Source: Lineus longissimus (taxonomy: Eukaryota > Nemertea > Pilidiophora > Heteronemertea > Lineidae). Taken from it: a stretch of DNA of 64,000 bases. The notes beneath the pieces are model-generated. The model saw only the letters and a program-made list of their open reading frames with translations, searched no databases and was not told the DNA's origin. This document shows, one piece after another, positions 13,036 to 22,621 of this stretch; position 1 is the stretch's first letter; each line of letters begins with the position of its first letter. The position numbers and the translations under genes were made by a program. The stretch lies in contig NC_088317.1 of NCBI RefSeq assembly GCF_910592395.1, positions 16,494,001 through 16,558,000 of the forward strand, read 5' to 3'.

Positions 13036-13390
13036 GTGCTACATGTAGCTCGACTGGTTAAATGTCCCTGGACTGCTGTTGGACTTTCTGTGCTTTGCTC
13101 GTCAAGGTAATAGGTTTCGTTGATGTCAGAGGTTAAAGAATTGGTGGCACGGAATAGTGGCAAATTAGAACAGCTTTGTGGTTTCACCGGGAGCAAGTAA
13201 CTAGACTTACACTGCCATACATAGGTTTTTTCCGGGTGATGTCAACGGAATTGCTTATAGATCATTCTATAGTCTCTTGTTGTTACTACTGAAGTAGGGT
13301 CTATCTCCAAAGACAGAAGCTCATAATAATCATAAATATAACATAAGGCAAATACATGTATTACCATGGCTTTTGTTAAAGGCCGGGTCT

Positions 13391-13618
13391 ATTTGGCAAG
13401 CCGCTCGCCGAACAGGCATCTTTTTTGTCCTGTTTGGAGAACCGCTTGCCAAACAGCACTAAAAAGCCACCCTGTTCGGCCAGCCGGGCTTGCCAAACAG
13501 GTAAAAAATCTACCCTGTTTGGCGAGCTGGAGACTTTACAACACATTAGCCAGAGAGTTCGGCTCTCCATTCAGGACAAGAAAAAGTCGCTGTTTGGTAA
13601 GCCGGGCTTGCCAAATAG
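13391..13618. repeat. Cluster of short palindromes built on CTGTTTGGCAAGC
   Basis: At least four related palindromic segments follow each other: 13391-13416, 13429-13456, 13471-13501 and 13590-13618, with a half-site near 13514-13524. Each combines CTGTTTGG or CTGTTCGG with its complement CCAAACAG or CCGAACAGG around a GC-rich centre (for example AGCCGGGCT). The best ones can fold as near-perfect 29-31-base hairpins. Open frames through the cluster on both strands follow from this symmetry. The arrangement resembles dispersed palindromic repeat elements, family unknown. Confidence 0.7.
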
Positions 13619-16199
13619 TCACTTCCTTTGTAATGTCTCCTTCCAAAACTCCGGGGACAGTAGCAGTTGTAAGCAATGAGATCAAACGCCAGTTAACCCT
13701 GACTGACATCACTTGAGTCTATTCTCATCCAGTCTCCAAGTATAGCCATGCTGTGGTTGGTCATTACTTTCACCTAAGCCAGTACGATTCTTGCCATCAG
13801 AAATAGCGTCCTTCTCCATATCAAAACAGCCTCATGATAAACAGGGTTACTCACGCGAAAACAGCAAGATCAGGATCCCCGATTGGCGAGCTGTAGCCCG
13901 ATCTAGTTAATTCTTTCAGCCCTTCACAGCCGCCGACAACCAGACAATGGTTTGGTTATAGCAACAGCTTCGACTCAGACAGAGCCACCTCGTTTGAGCG
14001 TTGATGGCGCAATCTCATATTAAGCAGCATTAACGCAATGATACGTCTTAATGCTCCAAGTTTATCAAATATGATACACTCTTAGAATCAGAGATGTGAA
14101 TTTGATTTGAATGGGATTATGACGTGAGGTTTGTGTCATCGATCCATTGCTGTAGCCTTAGAGAAAGACGGAAAGCTTATTAATCTTACCCCATCTTGAA
14201 TAATTGAAATTTCGAACCTACCTGAAAAGAGAAAGAATACAACAATATTGAAGAAGTTTAACAATCTTATCCCAGGCCGTGTCTGAATGGAAAATCGATC
14301 ATAAAGTTTACGTCCTCAGACGACAATTGTTCCTTTGCTCGCCGAAAAAAACACATTAAGTCTGGAATCGAGTTTAATGGAGTCCCTATAAAACGATGTA
14401 GATAATCTGAACCCTGACATTTCAATAAAACGTGCAACTCATCCCCTACTTATTGCGAAGTCCAATTACTGCAATTCTCAAGATAATACAAGTGCTCAAG
14501 AAGAGGGCTAAAGACTAAGTCAGAAAACGAATCGCATATTAAGACGATTTATTGCAAAAAGGGATTGACAAACGCCTACAGACAAATACATTTACGTTTG
14601 ATCTGGTAGTGATTATACAGGGTGTATCAAAAAAGTCTTGCTACTTTTATGGTTGAGTTTATGGCCGATCCAGACCTGCCTTATTTACAATGCAACTGAT
14701 CAGTGAAGGTCAGCCTGTTCAGTGACACACTAGCGTAAACAGACTAATGTTACAGTTACCAGTCCGGTGGACTACTCAGGCGGACTGGCGGACTCAGGTT
14801 GACTAGTCTGTCGGAATCAGGCCAATTATTTCAGAATCGGTCACATTGGCTTGGTATCAATGATTAGTCCATTCTCTCCAGCTGATGGCCTGATTTAGTG
14901 GCTGACTGGTTAATGAAGGTTAATGTTGCATTTCCCTTTCAAATGAGCAGTAATGAGACCTTGTCAAGGTTGCACTATTAAGTTGACACGCGTGGGGTCT
15001 CATCGAGCGCGAACAGGCTCACCTACGGATACGGATTGCTGTCAGTAGCAATCAGATGACTCAAATCGGTTCATTTCATTGGGAGAATCTTCCTGAGCTT
15101 TCTCTCTTATACTTTGTGAATAGTTAGCCCTTATTCGGTAGCTACTGAAGACAATTGAGATGTTGCCGTGATCTAGTTTCACCTGTTGCTTGGGTCAGCG
15201 CGTCCTTTTTTGTTACGCTAAACTAATCTGATCAATCGATTTTGGCTTGTCGATGCGTCTATTAAGGTATACGTGGTTGTTTGCAACAAGTGATGGTAGT
15301 CGCTCCTTCCGTTGTTACAGGTGATAGGTACTCCGAGATAAGTAGAATGTTTTAGCTTAGAGCAACCAGATTTAAGGTTTGAACAAGAGAAACTAGCTAC
15401 TCATAAAATAAGCCTGTCTCTCTCGCTGTCGGTCTCCCGCAGGAAAATCTACTTCCGCAATAGCCAGTTCTCAAAGATGGATGCGGTGGAGGGCATTTCT
15501 GCTACAGTGACTGATCCCCAGCCTTAAAGTAGCAATTTATATTGCTTTATGATATTAAAGACCTACGTGCTCGTGTTCATTATAATCATCTTGATTGCTC
15601 ATTGCATGATAAACACATTTGGCCACTAGTCAGCTGGAAGGCCATTGTGAAATATCCCAACGCTGAACCGGTCCGACAGCTACAAGTTTAATCTACCACG
15701 TCTACCCGGGTAGAATTCCACCGCCCTCCCCCGCCATTCGCACACAAGACGTGAAGATTTTTCTCATCTCGTGTTGATTATGCATTGGAATACTTCCCAT
15801 CGACCTCACAATATGCTATTAATATATGATATCTAAAAGGTAATTTTAGCCTCTTATCAGCTCAGAAGAGAGACTCAGGGAGTACATGTAAGTAGGTCCT
15901 CCAATGTCTCGGCTAATTGTGCGTGACGTCTGAAATTCCTTTGAAACCCCTCCCCAGCACTTTCTTCGAGCCATTTGCCGATATCTCGACAAAAACACGC
16001 TGGCCCGAGAGTATTGTGTCGTTTAGAGATTATGACTGATATCGAGGCTTGAAAGAGCACGTGCTCCGGTTTCAAATATTGGTCTTTATCGTGAACAATG
16101 CGATGTATTAGGCGGGCTTATTTCGGTCACACCTGAAGTAGATATTTGACCTTCATCTTGGAGATACACAGGGAAAGTGTGGTGAAGTCTACTAGCGCC
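13619..16199. other. No gene; one transposon-end-like motif
   Basis: The only item noticed is TACAGGGTGTATCAAAAAAG starting at 14616, which resembles the TACAGGGTGT termini of many animal DNA transposons and retroelements. No matching second end was located nearby. Confidence 0.35.
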
Positions 16200-16301
16200 C
16201 AATAGATGTCTAATTAATATAACAAATAGATGTCTACAGGCACCTAATTAACTAGTTGTCCATGGACATCTACTTGTTGATATGCCCATAGGCATCTATT
16301 G
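16200..16301. repeat. Nested imperfect palindrome based on ATAGATGTC
   Basis: CAATAGATGTCTA at the left end pairs with TAGGCATCTATTG at the right end. Inside, CAAATAGATGTCTAC pairs with GGACATCTACTTG. The result is two concentric inverted repeats in about 100 bp. It may be a degenerate MITE or cruciform-forming repeat. Confidence 0.6.
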
Positions 16302-18129
16302 ATCATTTAATCCTTTCATTAGACATCATCGAAAAAAATCAAATGGTTTTTTGCAATTTTCATTTCACGACAAAAGGGCTACAAAAAGCTTCTTTTTTTA
16401 CTTTGGACTTTTTTGAAATTTGAAGAAGAAAAAAATGGTTCAGTGTGAAATGACATCTATGTACATGCTATGTTTATTATATTATATTAGCTCTCCCACT
16501 TAATTACATGTAGTTCATATCTAAGCGATACCATAGAAATTTGTGTCCGGTGAATAAGAGCCCCAAAATAGTAATCATCCCTAGCCATATCTTGGCAAAT
16601 GTCAGACATGATTAATCACAGCAGACCATTGTCAGATACTATCAATCATATTAGACCATTCAGCTTCTCCGCATGGTTCACCCGTCTCTAATATCAACCG
16701 TGGCAGCAGCATGGAGGGTGATTTAAATGCCACTGGTTAGGCGATGACGGAAAGGAAATATAGAGGATGAATATCATCTCCTGCTGGTATGTACGCGGAC
16801 AATGGGCAAGTCAGAGAGCACCGGAACCCTGCGAAGCCAGAATGTGTTATTTTGTAATTTCGGTTTCCCTCGGCTGTTATTCGCGTCACATTCTCAGCTG
16901 TCTGTAAGTGACAAAGGAGATAGTGATCAATTCTCAACCAGCAAGACCTTGCGCTGGAATGCGCATATACATTTCAGTGTGAAGACAGATGTAATCATTA
17001 CGACGTTATAACTGCTCGGTATGTGATCTGGTAGCACTGTTGGCGTTCACACTTCATCATTCCGGGAGGTTGGCATTTAACGTCCTTGAACCCGAGTTGG
17101 ATTTGCACTTCGAAACTTTCAAACATGGCGTAGTTTAGAGTATAGACGATGCGATGATTTTTACGGCCAACCAGAATAAAGGTCGAATTGGATTGAGAAT
17201 GCGGCGTACGCATGTGCGCAGTGGCAGGTAGCAAAATTAGCTGGCTTTCCTCTGTACCCTTAACGCCAAACCCTTGTTTGCAGCACTCGACAAGTCCCGA
17301 ACCTTTATTACCTGCCTCCAGATTGCACGTTTTTACCTCTGAACCATCGCCTTTGAAGTCTTTCTGCTTTCTGCTTTATGGTGGGCGATATTAGTTGGCC
17401 TTGCTTATATTGGACCAACAGAGATTGTCATTGGATGATTGAACTCGTCAGTATTTTTATCATCAGAAGCAGTAGCAGAACCAATGTTTGGTGATGAGTA
17501 ATGAGGGACTGACCAAATAGAGTTACTTTCGGGCCATTTAATTGTGATTTTGATGCGAGATATCAACATTTTCCGGCGGTTAGCGACGACTCCCTCGGGG
17601 AAATGTATGAGACATTTCCAGGGAATCCTACCTCGAGCCGAGGGATAACCTGGAAAAATGTGGTGTTGATTCACCATGCCGAAATGATGCATGTCGATCT
17701 GTCTGCCTCTAAAGCTGTGAACTTGAACTTTTTACAACGTCAGTTAAGGCTAGTAACCTCTGTCATGTATTGACAGTTTCGTCAATACATTTCCAGTTTT
17801 GATGACGTTTGGCTATCTGCCGGATAAAATTTTGATTTGTTTTGAATTATGGAGATTAAAGTGCCGTCCTCTGAAGAATTAGTATCACTAATTGCGCATT
17901 TAATGTCAAGGTATTTTGGTTGCGTCTGAACAGATAACTTTATCCGATCATTTGCCTCAAATTACTAGCTCATACTTTCGATTGTGGCCTTCACGTCCGA
18001 GAACCAATTTGAATTCAAAGCTAAGCACGTGCCAGTGTCCATCGACACCAAGGTCGTACAACAAGTAACGTATCCCCCCCCCCCTTGGGAAATGAGACAC
18101 ATACACATTCAGTGAACCAGTGATGACTC
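16302..18129. other. No gene; one perfect hairpin
   Basis: ATGTATTGAC at 17765-17774 and GTCAATACAT at 17781-17790 form a perfect 10-bp stem with a 6-base loop. A C run lies near 18075. Nothing coding is recognised. Confidence 0.45.
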
Positions 18130-18405
18130 GAGTTATCGTGTTTCACAAGGCCAAGCTGCGCCATTCCCAGAAGAGGTCAAACAATATAATGTTTCAAGAT
18201 GGACCTCTCCATCCATCATCTCCATTTTTCTCCTTGTCAACCCGAAATACACTGGACTAAACACCTTGAGTTATCTTTCTGCTAGGCCGCTGCGCCCCTC
18301 TCTGAAGAGGTTAAACACGTCGTTGTTTTCAAACTGGATTTCTTGATCGCTTCAGATATCTGGATCCATCTTCACAGTTTTTCTCTCATGTTCGACCCGA
18401 AGTGG
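18130..18405. repeat. Decayed tandem duplication, offset about 138 bp
   Basis: Two copies begin GAGTTATC at 18130 and 18268. They share AGGCC-GCTGCGCC, GAAGAGGT-AAACA and, later, a CCATTTTTCTC/CAGTTTTTCTC and CGACCCGAA-type box. They are strongly diverged. Confidence 0.6.
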
Positions 18406-19499
18406 TAAGTGTCTAACTCGGTTCGAATGTCATTGATTAGACGTCAAGATGAAATATTACATGTCAGACGGGATGATAAATGAGGGACGGTGATGCGTTG
18501 AAATCATTGTAAATGGTTCCAACCTTCAAATATAGACAATTGCCCCGCTTGAACTCCGTGATAGTGGCGCATCCGCAGACGGCTGACAGTCAGTTCTTTC
18601 GAACGTTTTTTGAATTGGTTTGATGGATTGTTGCATGGTCCCAATGGAAGTTTGTTAAATGATGGATTCCCGTCCTGGCAAGATGGAGGAAAATCTTACT
18701 CCTGTCAAACTTATCCAAACACGTCGTTGTGGCGCACTTGTTTGAGGAGACACTTTGGAAGTTTCAGAGTTCACGCCTACTTACATGTTTAGGAGTAATT
18801 GTCAATGTTTCTTTGAGATCTCAAGCGCAATTGTACCCATTGGTCGATGCTTATCGGATAAAATAAAACGAATAGAATACATGAGAGATGCCAAAGGTCT
18901 GATAACTGCAATCAGTAGTCTTACAGATCTGGGAATGGTATGAGAGCATGGCATACTTTTTTAGTCTGACGCTTATCTTATCCTGGTTCATATGGTAACT
19001 TGATCCAATATCGTTGGTTCTCGACCAACAGCTGGACGATCACAAGATCTGACCTCGACTTCGATGTTTTATGGATGAACTTAGCCAAAAAGTACTCTCG
19101 TCTTCAGCCTAAGTTGTTCCCCCTAGATGTTTTGCCGTGATTGGCAGCGAGATTGGATCAGGTCTTCCCGGATTAGAAGATAAAATGAGCTTCAGATCGG
19201 GCAAGTTTGAGGCCATTATAGAAAGAAGATCTAATGCCCAGATAACCCTTTACGCCAGTTCGTCTTCCCAATTCCCGTTAAAGCTAAGCCAACCTGAACC
19301 ATCAACCCGTGAATGCACCAATAAATCGTCTCCAGTTAAAAAAAGTAACAGCTCGACCGGATTTAGGGATAACAGGGATCAGCAGCTAGGAAGGCCATCG
19401 AATCTGACCTGGGACAAGTCTCAGCTAGCCTGTCGTCTGATGCTCGCAAATTCCGTAAGTTTTCTAATCAGTTAGGAATGGACATCCTATTTGACCTGC
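18406..19499. other. No supported gene; one weak exon-like frame
   Basis: A 112-codon frame at 19137-19475 is serine-rich, has no recognisable domain, and overlaps a GTAAGT motif near 19452 that could be a splice donor. No matching acceptor or downstream exon was identified, so it is not called as coding. Confidence 0.3.
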
Positions 19500-19905
19500 G
19501 ACATGTCTCGACAGAAGTTGATTGTCCAGTCATCGTAAATTGTGTTCGTTTTCTCAGCTCAAGATCGAGTCGAAGCGAAAAAAAGAACAAAACGATAGTC
19601 TGTTGTTAATACGAGTGGGCCCCTTCGCTAATAGTTATGGGCCCATCATGGTGATGAAGGAAAGGCTCGTAAATTTCAAAGTTAGAAAGATAACCACCCA
19701 CTCTAATTAACAGACACACGGTCGAGACCATCATCGCATTTAAACCGAGACATGTCTCTGTCAACTTAGCTGGTATTCTCCTGATAGAGCCGTAAATTTC
19801 GTTGGGATTCTCAGCAGCAGACGCAAGGAAAACAACGCGATGTCTGTAGGAGCGAGTGGGCCATTATTCGCGATTGGTCCATAGCAGTTGATAAGCAGAC
19901 ACGTG
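19500..19905. repeat. Decayed tandem duplication, offset about 249 bp
   Basis: GACATGTCTC occurs at about 19500 and 19749. Each is followed by a TCGTAAATT/CCGTAAATTTCGTT box, TTCTCAGC, a GACGCAAG/GTCGAAGCG box, GAGTGGGCC, a TTCGC-A-T box and CAGACAC. The copies are old and gapped. Confidence 0.6.
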
Positions 19906-20603
19906 GCTGAAGCAAATAAGTTTAAAATTTACAAATGAATCAACAAGTCGAGTTCTGCGAGTGGATGATGAGTGTCCTTGGATGGAGTAAAGTCAATAAT
20001 GTCAATACAGTTGAATACTTTATGTTCTCTGAGGGTAATGAAACAGGAGCAGCATACGAAGGATAATGAGGTTCGCCCGTTGAGCCGGGGCACTCTGAGC
20101 CACTGCAATATTTCAATAAGCATCTGGCAATATCAATCGCGTCTGAGGGATGCATTGAATAGAGTACAAAAATCTGGCCTCATAGAGTAATTCAGTTTTG
20201 TATTACCACTCTAGAGCCACTCGTAGTGGTTGGAGAAGTTTAGAAACTTCGCTGCAATATGTTTTAAACCTTTGCTGAGGTCGGGGGGAAATTGATGGGT
20301 TCATTTATCAAGGTTGGCCAAGATGATCCTTGAAAAGTCGTCCGCTCAGGCCACTCATGTCCATTCCAATATTGAGTCAAAGCAGCAAACAAACTCGACA
20401 AAATGATGCAGTTTTTTAACGGCTACTTCATCACTATGGTGGAAACTTCAGATAGAGGACCCAAGAAGAAGTTACATGGAATCATGTCAATGAATTATTA
20501 GCCTTTGCCAGGGTCAAGCAAAAACCGCTCCCGACTCATCGGACCTCGAGTACGTGGATCAAATTTTTAACATTTACCAAACACTTGATCGGACTCTCCC
20601 AGC
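19906..20603. other. No feature seen
   Basis: Short open frames on both strands near 19929-20190 overlap each other in antiphase. No domain is recognised. Confidence 0.45.
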
Positions 20604-20676
20604 GGCCTCGTGGCCTAATGGACAAGGCGTCTGACTTCGGATCAGAAGATTGCAGGTTCGAGTCCTGCCGGGGTCG
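20604..20676 (+). tRNA. tRNA-Arg (anticodon TCG)
   Basis: This 73-nt sequence folds as a cloverleaf without an intron. It decodes CGA and, by wobble, CGG arginine codons in cytosolic translation. The acceptor stem GGCCTCG pairs with CGGGGTC, with G-U pairs at 2-71 and 5-68 and discriminator G73. The D stem has GCC/GGC with TGGCCTAATGGACAA matching the A box. The anticodon stem TCTGA/TCAGA encloses CTTCGGA with anticodon TCG. The T stem GCAGG/CCTGC encloses TTCGAGT, matching the B box. No CCA is encoded, as expected for a eukaryotic nuclear gene. A T6 terminator follows 10 bp downstream. The neighbouring copy at 20753 is a decayed tandem duplicate. Confidence 0.95.
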
Positions 20677-20685
20677 TTAATAATG

Positions 20686-20691
20686 TTTTTT
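20686..20691 (+). terminator. RNA polymerase III terminator of tRNA-Arg
   Basis: Six consecutive T follow the tRNA 3' end by 9 bases. A run of four or more T is the normal Pol III stop in animals. Confidence 0.85.
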
Positions 20692-20752
20692 GCTGCCAAT
20701 GGAGGAGTTATTTTTCAAACTTTGTCATACAAGATGCAGATGTATGAAACGT

Positions 20753-20825
20753 GGCCTAGTGGCCTAATGGACAAGACGTCTGACTTCGGATCAGAAGATT
20801 GCCGGTTCGAGTCCTGCCGGGGTCG
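20753..20825 (+). pseudogene. Decayed tandem copy of tRNA-Arg (TCG)
   Basis: The same 73-nt layout and anticodon loop CTTCGGA are kept, but three stems are damaged relative to 20604-20676. In the acceptor, CCTAG replaces CCTCG and gives an A6-G67 mismatch. In the D arm, GAC replaces GGC and breaks one pair with GCC. In the T stem, GCCGG replaces GCAGG and gives a C-T mismatch. The A and B boxes remain recognisable and a T7 run follows, so it may still be transcribed, but a functional tRNA is doubtful. Confidence 0.85.
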
Positions 20826-20832
20826 TTAATAA

Positions 20833-20839
20833 TTTTTTT
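20833..20839 (+). terminator. RNA polymerase III-type T run after the tRNA copy
   Basis: Seven T lie 8 bases after the end of the decayed tRNA copy, at the position homologous to the terminator of the intact gene. Confidence 0.75.
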
Positions 20840-20966
20840 GCTGCCAATGGAGTAGTTATTTTTCAAACGTTGTCATACAAGATGCAGATGTATGAAAAAG
20901 TAACATATTTTTCAAAATAAATGGATACTAGAAACTAAACAGTTTATCACGGCAATCCTTGATAAC

Positions 20967-21003
20967 ATCGACCCCCACAAAAACACCTTTTAAGGGGGTC
21001 GGT
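20967..21003. repeat. Dispersed hairpin motif ACATCGACCCCC, copy 1
   Basis: ATCGACCCCC at 20967-20976 pairs with GGGGGTCGGT at 20994-21003. The same palindromic motif with a GATGTTA extension occurs at 60457-60492 and 62006-62040. It may be the terminal hairpin of an interspersed element. Confidence 0.55.
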
Positions 21004-21582
21004 AGGCCTAACCGGCAACAGCAAATAACGTAGGCCAGTACCGAGAATATACTCGCCAGCACAAAACCTTGCTTTTGCGATATTCCTCTCCCTGTCCGTG
21101 TTTAGTGACGTGAAGGTTTTACCGCCGGTTTACAAGATCTACCCAGCTAAACCTCAGGAAGTAGCTCTCGTTACCATGGTTATTCGCTGCAACCAACAAA
21201 AAGGAGGTTTCTCGTAATTGTTTGGAAAAAGCGGCCAATGACTGAGATAGATCTTGTAGGCTAATGACCCATGAGATCACGTGCGCTAGCATGCTAGGAA
21301 GAAGATAATGCCATTGACATTATCCGCCCTGGAGAATCCATTCCCCATCTTGTCGAGAATCAGACAGGTCTTCCAACTTGCCGAGCTGGCCTGTCCTGGA
21401 AAAAGAACAATTATGTTAGAAAAACTGTGTCGTCGGGGTCTTCCAGTCTCGAATACACAAGATCAGATAGGAATTCTTGATCAGCTGGCGCACAGATTCT
21501 CCAGGGTGCGACCATACTATCAGCAACCACACTATCAGCAACCACTGAAGACAGCTAGATATTGACAGACGCACTCCAATGT
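21004..21582. other. No feature seen
   Basis: An 85-codon frame at 21308-21565 has no recognised domain and contains a 15-bp tandem duplication (ACTATCAGCAACCAC) near its end. Confidence 0.4.
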
Positions 21583-22325
21583 TTGATAAGACTCTCACAA
21601 TGACGGTGGATTAGTCGGAAATTGAGAAAATCTTCCCGGATATAAGCAAAAAGCGTTATGTATGCAAGAATTGCGTCTTCCACATACCAATCTCGGACTG
21701 AATTTATCCCAAAAGGTTGGATTGTATGTGGGCCAAATTATTTCTAAGATTGCCAGAACCTATTTTATGATTAAATGACTCTTCGCTGACAACATCCCCA
21801 TCGAAATTTTCTGCAGGCCCTGCTGAAATTCATCTCAAACTCACTGGTCGAAGTCGGAGTCAATATCAGGCCAATAAGCCCAATCGGCACTGGCCGTAGT
21901 GGCACGTAAAAACGCTCCCGCCTTGGAGGAGGTATACTCCCTGACGAATTCATCTCCAAGTGCATATAGCGAGTACTGTAGAAGAAGATCTCAAACTCAA
22001 AGTCCCAGTACTAGAAGGTTTACACCGCAATCGTATCGACATTATGAGACCATAAAAACCGGGTCGGATGACTGAAAAAAGTAACAAGACGCGGATAGTG
22101 CAAAAGACATTACGCAGCTTCATATGGGCTGATGCACTCTTAGGTTGATAAAAATCTCACAATGATGCAGAACCCATCGGAAATTGAGAAAGTATCCCCC
22201 TGGATATGCAAAAAGTGTTCAAATGAATGAAACACTTGCGTGCGTTACATACCAATCTTGAAACTCATCCCGTGAGGCTGGAATGGATTCGGCCTGGATC
22301 ATTTCTTTATAATGCTGGGTTGGTA
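21583..22325. repeat. Two decayed copies of a ~180-bp segment, offset about 560 bp
   Basis: 21583-21760 and 22143-22325 share in order TTGATAA, TCTCACAATGA, CGGAAATTGAGAAA, CC-GGATAT-GCAAAAAG, ACATACCAATCT and a final GG-CGG/GGGCC-ATTTCT box. The copies are in the same orientation with many differences. Confidence 0.7.
21830..21970 (-). repeat. Dispersed repeat, inverted relative to 53340-53470
   Basis: The reverse strand reads GCACTTGGAGATGA, CCTCC, CC-AGGCGGGAGCGTTTT, CGTG, TACGG and ATTGG in the same order as the plus strand at 53346-53460. Both copies are open in some frames over about 60 codons, but the translations do not agree convincingly. I treat them as copies of an unidentified interspersed element. 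Confidence 0.5.
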
Positions 22326-22492
22326 ACACAATTTGAGAGCTGTGGGCTATGGTCCAGAGTCTTTCGAGAGACTCTGGTATGTCTAAGTTTGAATTGGATA
22401 TCATTTCAAAGTCGCTTACCTCACTTTTGTTGCCTTGAGGTCTTCACATCAGCAAATTCTTGGTATAAAATTACAACAATTCACTTCTATTA

Positions 22493-22621
22493 GGGAGTTT
22501 TCGCAGAGTCCCCAAAACGTCAACGTGAATGGCTATCTCATCGTTCGAAGTTATCATGAGCTCGATCAATGAGATAAGTGTTCACCTGGCGGTTCGGGGA
22601 TTTGCGACGGGGAAAACTCCC
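22493..22621. mobile_element. 129-bp MITE, family with 44629-44752
   Basis: The left end GGGAGTTTTCGC and the right end GGAAAACTCCC are inverted repeats. The similarity continues inward for about 45 bp, through CCCC-AAACG-CAACGTGAA and TATCTCAT. The centre contains TCATGAGCTCGAT. A second, diverged copy with the same end sequence is at 44629-44752. The element has no coding capacity. Target-site duplication is not clear for either copy. Confidence 0.75.

Larger units (their letters stand above)
20604..20897. repeat. 149-bp tandem duplication carrying the tRNA genes
   Basis: Units 20604-20752 and 20753-20897 match along their whole length. The match covers the tRNA, the T run and the 3' flank with GCTGCCAATGGAG, TTATTTTTCAAAC and AAGATGCAGATGTATGAAA. 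The 5' flank of the first tRNA is not shared, so the duplication began at the tRNA 5' end. The non-coding flanks differ at few sites, so the duplication is fairly recent. Confidence 0.9.

Noticed and set aside
19137-19475. Serine-rich 112-codon frame with a GTAAGT at its end
   Set aside because: No second exon, acceptor or domain was found. GTAAGT is expected by chance in a window this size.
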